Source: Halovibrio variabilis | Lineage (GTDB): Bacteria > Pseudomonadota > Gammaproteobacteria > Pseudomonadales > Halomonadaceae | Assembly: GCF_007991175.1 (NCBI RefSeq) | Contig: NZ_BJXV01000021.1 | Span: forward strand, 1 to 61,321 | Direction: 5' to 3' | DNA length: 61,321 nt | Shown: piece after piece, positions 56,877-61,321 of the stretch | How positions within the stretch are numbered: the stretch's first letter is position 1 | Layout of the letters: every line of letters starts with the position of its first letter | Position numbers and translations under genes: made by a program | The notes under the pieces: model-generated | Seen by the model: only the letters and a program-made list of their open reading frames with translations | Told to the model about the DNA's origin: nothing | The model's database searches: none

Positions 56877-57638
56877 TTAAACCTCAACCACAACATCTGG
56901 TTTAAACAGCGCTGGCGTAAACTCATGAGGGTAACCGCCAGGATTAGCAATGACACGGGTGCCGTTACGCAGAATATCCACGGGTTCGTGGACATGCCCG
57001 TGCACCCATAGATCCATCTGGCCCATTAGATGAGGCAGGTTGGAAGCAAACGCAGGGGAAAGCACATCGCCCAGGTACTGGCCGGGAATGCAGTTATGCA
57101 GCGGGGCATGGTGGCTTACCACTACCTTGGGCCCATCAAAGGGTTTAGCCAGCTCACTTTCTAACCAGTCAAGCGCTTCGGCATGCAGTTGACGGCTTGC
57201 GTCGGGCGTGAAAACACGCCCTGGAGCGATCTGCACGATGCGATAATCGGGCATGTAGCGCAGCGCTTTAGACTCAGTATCGGCGGGATTTTTAGTTGGA
57301 TCACCGGCGTAAAGCGCAAAGTCAGTCCATAGCGTAGTGCCGTAAAAGCGTACGCCATTGAGGGTGACGGCACGGTTGTCCAGAAGCTCAATGTCGAGCC
57401 GCTCGGCTTCAAGCGCCAGCTCATCGCGTAGCAGTGGCATACAGCTATCGTAGAATTCGTGATTGCCGGGCACATAGATAACCGGCGTGTGCGGAAAACG
57501 GTGGCGGGCCCAAGCCAATCCTTCACTCTTGCGATGAATATCCCCGGCTAACACCACCACATCAGCGTCCACCTCAGGCAGCTCGCGGTGGCCATCAAAA
57601 AATTCCAGGTGTAGATCAGACAGGATGCGCAGTCGCAT
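56877..57638 (-). CDS. Metallophosphoesterase
   Basis: A 253-residue calcineurin-like phosphoesterase. The dinuclear metal motifs are visible: SDLHLEF (7-13), LAGDIHRK, PGNHEFYD, SHHAPLH and HGHVHEP. It probably acts in the cytoplasm on a phosphoester; the substrate is unknown. ATG 57638 is preceded by GAGGAG and begins right before the first metal motif, as in relatives; the open frame upstream to 57722 is rejected. Confidence 0.92.
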   Translation of the reverse strand: MRLRILSDLHLEFFDGHRELPEVDADVVVLAGDIHRKSEGLAWARHRFPHTPVIYVPGNHEFYDSCMPLLRDELALEAERLDIELLDNRAVTLNGVRFYGTTLWTDFALYAGDPTKNPADTESKALRYMPDYRIVQIAPGRVFTPDASRQLHAEALDWLESELAKPFDGPKVVVSHHAPLHNCIPGQYLGDVLSPAFASNLPHLMGQMDLWVHGHVHEPVDILRNGTRVIANPGGYPHEFTPALFKPDVVVEV

Positions 57639-57818
57639 AGAACTCCTCATAGGTACTGATTTAAACAGTCTTCTCCATTCTATATCACTCTGTCGTAGGG
57701 CATTAGTGAAGTGATTGCTCACTCTTCATCCTGGTGAGTTAATACGCAGCATTCCGTTCGCTCGACCCTAGTCGATAACGCCTCACAATAATTATGCTGC
57801 ACTGCAACAAAAAACCGC

Positions 57819-57848
57819 TATAATGGAGGTGTAGTCCCATTAGGAGGA
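57819..57848 (+). promoter_or_regulatory. -10 element and ribosome site of the first small gene
   Basis: A perfect TATAAT at 57819-57824 is followed by a near-perfect ribosome site TAGGAGGA at 57841-57848. The -35 region is weak (GCTGCA at 17-base spacing). This arrangement supports real expression of the tiny gene that follows. Confidence 0.6.
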
Positions 57849-57855
57849 CAACACT

Positions 57856-57969
57856 ATGACTTATTCAACAACATCCCCTGCACGCGATAGTGAAGTTCTG
57901 GAGTTCTGGGGTTTGAGTGCTAACTGGCAACATGCCGCAGCCGAGGCGCTAAAAGCCTATCTAGGCTAA
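57856..57969 (+). CDS. 37-residue small protein, paralogue 1
   Basis: A tiny protein beginning MTYSTTSPARDSEV. The C-terminal 25 residues align without gaps to the 38-residue protein encoded at 58250, sharing 12 identities in the pattern E-x2-E-x-W-x3-A-x2-Q-x-AA-x2-A-x-KAYL. The region looks like one amphipathic helix; no membrane segment or signal peptide is present. Expression support is strong: TATAAT, AGGAGG at seven bases, and a terminator 43 bases after the stop. I do not recognise the family. It may be a regulatory or binding microprotein. Confidence 0.8.
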   Translation: MTYSTTSPARDSEVLEFWGLSANWQHAAAEALKAYLG

Positions 57970-58011
57970 CTTAGGCGCTTTGATCTCCTTGTGACCAAAA
58001 ACTAATCACAG

Positions 58012-58037
58012 AAGCCGGATTAATTTCCGGCTTTTTT
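58012..58037 (+). terminator. Terminator of the first small gene
   Basis: AAGCCGGA (58012-58019) pairs with TCCGGCTT (58026-58033), followed by further T to 58037. Confidence 0.9.
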
Positions 58038-58086
58038 ATGTGATGAAAACCTTTTCCATTCAAGAAGATAATAGTCCATATCGGTA

Positions 58087-58143
58087 TTTGTAATCGTTCA
58101 CTTACAAAAAATGGCCGTTTATCTACATTTTTTGACTAACGGC
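58087..58143. other. Two dyads between the small genes
   Basis: TTTGTAA-N8-TTACAAA (58087-58108) is a 7-bp perfect dyad with the look of a protein-binding site. GCCGTT/AACGGC (58114-58119 with 58138-58143) follows. They lie between two paralogous small genes and may be an operator and a leader hairpin for the second. Confidence 0.5.
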
Positions 58144-58249
58144 TCTCCTTAAAAGCCCTTAATATCCCACCACAGCTAAATTGCTGCTTTGCACAACGCA
58201 AGCCGCGTATAAGAAAATACCAATGCCCCCTGAAAAATGAGTAAACGCC

Positions 58250-58366
58250 ATGCCACAACCCGTTGAACAAGCCCAATCGTTAGAAGTAGAGATTATGGAA
58301 GTATGGGCTCAGCGTGCCCAGCAACAGCGCGCTGCGTTTGATGCCATTAAGGCCTATCTGCGTTAA
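58250..58366 (+). CDS. 38-residue small protein, paralogue 2
   Basis: A tiny protein beginning MPQPVEQAQSLEVEIMEVW and ending DAIKAYLR, paralogous to the protein at 57856 over its last 25 residues (E14, E17, W19, A23, Q26, A28, A29, A32, K34, A35, Y36, L37 shared). Its ribosome site is weak. A stop codon in frame at 58238 bars any longer start. A clean terminator lies 36 bases after the stop. Retention of the same helix pattern in two adjacent copies argues for selection on the protein. No known family recognised. Confidence 0.7.
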   Translation: MPQPVEQAQSLEVEIMEVWAQRAQQQRAAFDAIKAYLR

Positions 58367-58401
58367 GGAAGGCCTTCATCGTGCTATTTCTCGGCGCACC
58401 C

Positions 58402-58430
58402 AACGCCTCGTTAACGCGAGGCGTTTTTTT
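58402..58430 (+). terminator. Terminator of the second small gene
   Basis: AACGCCTCG (58402-58410) pairs with CGAGGCGTT (58417-58425), followed by T to 58430. On the minus strand its A-run side could also end the speG remnant. Confidence 0.92.
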
Positions 58431-58436
58431 ATGCCT

Positions 58437-58763
58437 TTACAGCCAGTTTGTTTCAGGTGCTTCAGCGATCACAAGCTTAGAAAGATAGGCGTCTTGTAGG
58501 ATATACATCCGCTTTACATCGCGATATTGGCCATTGATAAAGAACTCCTGCACCAAATGGCCTTCCTCCATAAAGCCGCTCTCTTCATAAAGATGAATCG
58601 CTTTGACGTTTTCCACCGCCACGATGAGATATACCTTATGCAGGTTTAAGATCGTGAACGAGTAATGCAGCGCCTGTCGGATTAGCGAGCGTGCAAACCC
58701 TTTGCCTTTATCCAAATGGGTATTCACTAAGAATACACGCTTTAACCTGACTCGCTGCCACGT
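58437..58763 (-). pseudogene. speG: Truncated spermidine N1-acetyltransferase (speG remnant)
   Basis: Only the C-terminal part of a SpeG-like GNAT is left: the acetyl-CoA loop GKGFARSLIRQAL, then LNLHKVYLIVAVENVKAIHLYEESGF and EFFINGQYRDVKRMYIL, all close to SpeG. A GTG at 58727 could start a 96-residue product, but an in-frame TAA at 58764-58766 blocks any extension, and about 75 N-terminal residues normal for the family are missing. The break falls ten bases before the stop of the upstream oxidoreductase gene. The acetyl-CoA and substrate pocket would be incomplete, so it is probably inactive. Confidence 0.78.
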
Positions 58764-58773
58764 TTAGGCTGTA

Positions 58774-59985
58774 TCAATCCAGCCGCCGAAATGAAAACAG
58801 TTCCGCCAACGGGTGCTCTCTACCCTCAATTACCGCGCGCAGCAGCTTGGCACCGATCATGCTATAGCTGATCCCGTTGCCACCATAGGCCATGGCAAAG
58901 TGGACGCGGGGCCCTAACGCTTTGTGCGGGCCAAAAAAAGGCAAGCCATCGTCGGTTTCAGCAAAGGTACCTGCCCAACTGAACGTGGGGTTGATCGCCA
59001 AGTCAGGCCACAGCGCTTCTACTTTGCGCGCCAACCCTTGGGCTTTTTCCAGCACCCGTGCGTCACGCCGCTCGGGAATGTCCTCATCGTCATCATCGCC
59101 GCCAATCAGTAAGCGGCCATCGCGTGTCGTGCGCATGTAAAGGTAGGGACGCTGTGACTCCCAGATCATGGTGTGACGGAGCTTGCCTAGTGCTTCTGGC
59201 GGCAGCGGGTCGGTAATAAGCGCATAGCTGCTGCGATTGACCGACACCGACTCGGCCAACCAGGCCTGCGATTCATACCCTGCCGCCATTACCACATGTT
59301 GGCAGCGCAGTGCGGCGCCATTGGCAAGCGTCAACGTGACACCTTGCTCGTCACTCGACATGTTTTCCATTTGCGTGCGGTCATACACTTCACCACCACG
59401 CTCAACTACCTGAGCAAACAGCTGATACGCCATACGGTAGGGATCCATGCTGGCGGCTAACTGGGTAAGAATCGCGCCCGGCGCCTCAAAGCCGTACTCG
59501 GCCAAAACAGTCTTGCGCTCAAGCCAGGTTGCTTCGAAGCCATGCTTTTGCCGAAACGCCAGCTCTTGTTTAAGCGATGCCACGTCTTTATCGCTGCTAG
59601 CATAGTAAAGGCTATGCTGACGCTCAAAATCCACATTCCCCATTCCAGCGGCCAAGGCTTCGAGCTCACCGATGGCCTCGGCGCAGGCGCGGTAGGCGCG
59701 CACCGCATCAGCTTCCCCGTAGCGTTTCGCTAAGTCGGTCATGTGAGTATCAATTTCATACTGCAGCAGCGCCGTGCTGGCGGCAGAACTTCCCCAGCCC
59801 ACATCCCGGCGCTCAAGCACTACTACATGGTGACCGTGACGGCTCATTTCATCGGCGATCAAGGCGCCGGTAATGCCGCCCCCAATCACGACAACTTCGC
59901 TTTGGTGGTCACGGGTCAGCTGTGGAAAGGTTTTAAGTAGACCATTCTTGACCGCCCAAAAGGGGTAGCCACTTTTTAGATCCAT
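58774..59985 (-). CDS. FAD-dependent oxidoreductase, DAO family
   Basis: A 403-residue flavoprotein. The FAD dinucleotide motif VVIGGGITGALIADEMSRHGHHVVVLERR spans about residues 32-60, and the C-terminal WAGTFAETDDGLPFFG and MAYGGNGISYSMIGA segments are those of glycine-oxidase or PuuB-like enzymes. It probably oxidises an amine or amino acid. The adjacent speG remnant hints that the locus once dealt with polyamines, but that is only inference. Confidence 0.9.
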   Translation of the reverse strand: MDLKSGYPFWAVKNGLLKTFPQLTRDHQSEVVVIGGGITGALIADEMSRHGHHVVVLERRDVGWGSSAASTALLQYEIDTHMTDLAKRYGEADAVRAYRACAEAIGELEALAAGMGNVDFERQHSLYYASSDKDVASLKQELAFRQKHGFEATWLERKTVLAEYGFEAPGAILTQLAASMDPYRMAYQLFAQVVERGGEVYDRTQMENMSSDEQGVTLTLANGAALRCQHVVMAAGYESQAWLAESVSVNRSSYALITDPLPPEALGKLRHTMIWESQRPYLYMRTTRDGRLLIGGDDDDEDIPERRDARVLEKAQGLARKVEALWPDLAINPTFSWAGTFAETDDGLPFFGPHKALGPRVHFAMAYGGNGISYSMIGAKLLRAVIEGREHPLAELFSFRRLD

Positions 59986-60107
59986 CTGATTGCCTATGCT
60001 AGTTTGACGTGCAGTATGCTGTTAACCATAGATGGTTCCTGCAAACTTGCTTGATAAAGCCTGCTGGCCTGCTGTAAGTAGCCGCCTCTACACAAAAGGA
60101 GATGCCC

Positions 60108-61115
60108 ATGATTGATTTACGCAGCGATACGGTAACCCGCCCTTCCGCCGCCATGCGCGACGCCATGATGGCCGCGCCGGTAGGCGATGACGTATGGGGC
60201 GATGACCCAACGGTTAACGCGTTTCAAGAAAATCTGGCCGAGCAAACGGGCAAAGAAGCGGCGCTACTGTTCCCCAGCGGCACGCAAAGCAACCTAGTGG
60301 CCTTGATGGCCCATTGCGAGCGAGGCGACGAGTACATCGTGGGGCAATCAGCCCACACCTACCGCTATGAAGGCGGTGGTGCAGCGGTTTTGGGTAGCAT
60401 CCAGCCCCAGCCGATTGAAAACGCCGCCGATGGCACGATGCCGCTTGAAAAAATCAGCGCCGCCATTAAAGCCATTGATTTTCACTTTGCGCGCACGAAA
60501 CTGCTAGCGCTGGAAAACACCATTGGCGGCAAAGTGCTTCCCGAGGCGTATGTGCTAAACGCCACCGAACTGGCCCGTGAGCGCGGTTTGGCAACGCACC
60601 TGGACGGCGCACGGCTCTTCAATGCGGCGGTCGCCACGGATACTTCGCTTAAGCAGCTGTGCCTGCCGTTTGATAGCGTCTCGCTATGCTTCTCAAAAGG
60701 CCTGGGAGCGCCCGTTGGCTCCGCACTGGTGGGCTCGCAAGCATTGATCGACCGCGCCCGGCGCTGGCGGAAAGTCGTCGGTGGCGGTATGCGTCAATCC
60801 GGCATTATCGCCGCCGCCTGCCAGTATGCGTTAGAGCATCACGTGGCGGACCTGGCCGACGATCATCGCCGAGCGGCACGTCTGGCCGAAGGCTTAGCAA
60901 AGCTGCCAGGGGTCGAGATCACCTCTCAGGCAACCAATATGGTATTCGCCCGCTTTGCCGACGAACACGTTCAGCCGCTCTCCGCCTGGCTCAAAGAGCA
61001 CGGCATTTTGATCGAGCTACTCTACGCCACGCGCTTCGTCGCGCATCGTGACATTAGCGATGCGGATATCGATAAGGTCATCGCGGTGATGGAGGCGTAT
61101 TTCAGCCGGCATTAA
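60108..61115 (+). CDS. ltaE: Low-specificity L-threonine aldolase
   Basis: A 335-residue PLP enzyme cleaving L-threonine or L-allo-threonine to glycine and acetaldehyde. It begins [13 protein letters not shown], the family signature. The PLP lysine lies in [12 protein letters not shown] near residue 200, and [10 protein letters not shown] near 165 supplies the cofactor aspartate. AGGAG directly abuts an ATG at 60102, so the ATG at 60108 with six-base spacing is the better start. It converges with the exporter gene at the right edge, overlapping it by 14 bases. Confidence 0.94.
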   Translation: MIDLRSDTVTRPSAAMRDAMMAAPVGDDVWGDDPTVNAFQENLAEQTGKEAALLFPSGTQSNLVALMAHCERGDEYIVGQSAHTYRYEGGGAAVLGSIQPQPIENAADGTMPLEKISAAIKAIDFHFARTKLLALENTIGGKVLPEAYVLNATELARERGLATHLDGARLFNAAVATDTSLKQLCLPFDSVSLCFSKGLGAPVGSALVGSQALIDRARRWRKVVGGGMRQSGIIAAACQYALEHHVADLADDHRRAARLAEGLAKLPGVEITSQATNMVFARFADEHVQPLSAWLKEHGILIELLYATRFVAHRDISDADIDKVIAVMEAYFSRH

Positions 61116-61320
61116 AGGCGAGATGCACGGCGATACCCGCCATCATTAAGCCAATCAGGCCATCGATAGTGCGCCACGCGATAGGCTTAGAGAGCCAAGG
61201 CGAAAGCGCGGCGCCGCCCCAGGCCAGCAGGCTAAACCAGAGGATGGACGCGGTAGAAGCCCCGGCCACAAACACACCGGTGCTCTCCTGCTGGGCGCCA
61301 ATGGCGGGTATCAGCAGCAG
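61102..61320 (-). CDS. LysE/ArgO-type amino-acid exporter, C-terminal part (runs off the window)
   Basis: The last 72 residues of a membrane protein are encoded on the minus strand, cut at the right edge. The segments GVFVAGASTASILWFSLLAW and WRTIDGLIGLMMAGIAVHLA match the C-terminal end of LysE/ArgO-type exporters of basic amino acids. The stop codon (61102-61104) lies within the end of ltaE. The N-terminal two thirds are outside the window. Confidence 0.82.
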   Translation of the reverse strand: MLLIPAIGAQQESTGVFVAGASTASILWFSLLAWGGAALSPWLSKPIAWRTIDGLIGLMMAGIAVHLAFNAG

Positions 61321-61321
61321 T

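Overview
The window reads as a chromosomal segment of a halophilic gammaproteobacterium of the Halomonas type. This is inferred from the moderately GC-rich coding style, the acidic periplasmic proteins, the set of protein families and the way genes are grouped; no rRNA, tRNA or other taxonomic marker is present. I see no IS element, prophage, CRISPR array or tRNA. Most genes are ordinary housekeeping or niche-adaptation genes, with short intergenic gaps and many recognisable hairpin terminators.

Layout. 0.2-5.4 kb: a DEAD-box RNA helicase with a long structured leader, a CsbD stress protein, a PRC-barrel envelope protein, a glutathionyl-hydroquinone reductase and a LysR regulator. 5.8-12.6 kb: cell-wall genes (M23 endopeptidase, two different L,D-transpeptidase-fold proteins), a soluble zinc-binding CZB protein and a patatin lipase. 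12.9-15.7 kb: nitrate transporter NarK and the antiterminator NasR. 15.7-25.8 kb: SDR, luciferase-like monooxygenase, diguanylate cyclase, DUF1415, GntR regulator, two-part chromate transporter, gamma-glutamyltransferase and an ABC exporter. 26-32.6 kb: signalling block (MCP, REC-EAL phosphodiesterase, hybrid histidine kinase with a periplasmic partner, OmpR-type regulator). 32.8-33.9 kb: arfA, found by reading the reverse strand, and an aldo/keto reductase. 34-44.5 kb: assimilatory nitrate/nitrite reduction in two divergent operons. 44.6-48.1 kb: hydrolase, CDF transporter, alanine/sodium symporter. 48.3-56.6 kb: a complete D-glucarate/galactarate catabolic locus. 56.9-61.3 kb: phosphoesterase, two tiny paralogous genes, a truncated speG, an FAD oxidoreductase, threonine aldolase and a cut-off LysE-type exporter.

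The best-connected system is nitrate assimilation. NarK imports nitrate, NasA reduces it, NirBD reduces nitrite to ammonium, CobA makes the siroheme precursor, and NasR (NIT plus ANTAR domains) is the expected nitrate-responsive antiterminator. Its predicted RNA targets are visible in the sequence: both divergent nas operons carry leaders with hexanucleotide-loop hairpins, the second of which has the loop AACGAC in both leaders and overlaps the 5' arm of a U-tailed terminator just before the first gene. Sigma-54 (-24/-12) promoters with NtrC-like enhancer sites stand upstream of narK and the nirB operon, and a weaker one upstream of nasA, so nitrogen limitation and nitrate would be integrated in series.

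The glucarate locus (kdgD-tctCBA-gudD and gntR-aldH) encodes uptake and the three-step route to 2-oxoglutarate. The same palindrome, TTGTA-N8-TACAA, lies before kdgD and before gntR and is the likely operator. The least explained items are a pair of 37/38-residue paralogous proteins near 58 kb, a degenerate tandem repeat in the nasA leader, and strong hairpins before the diguanylate cyclase and between narK and nasR.
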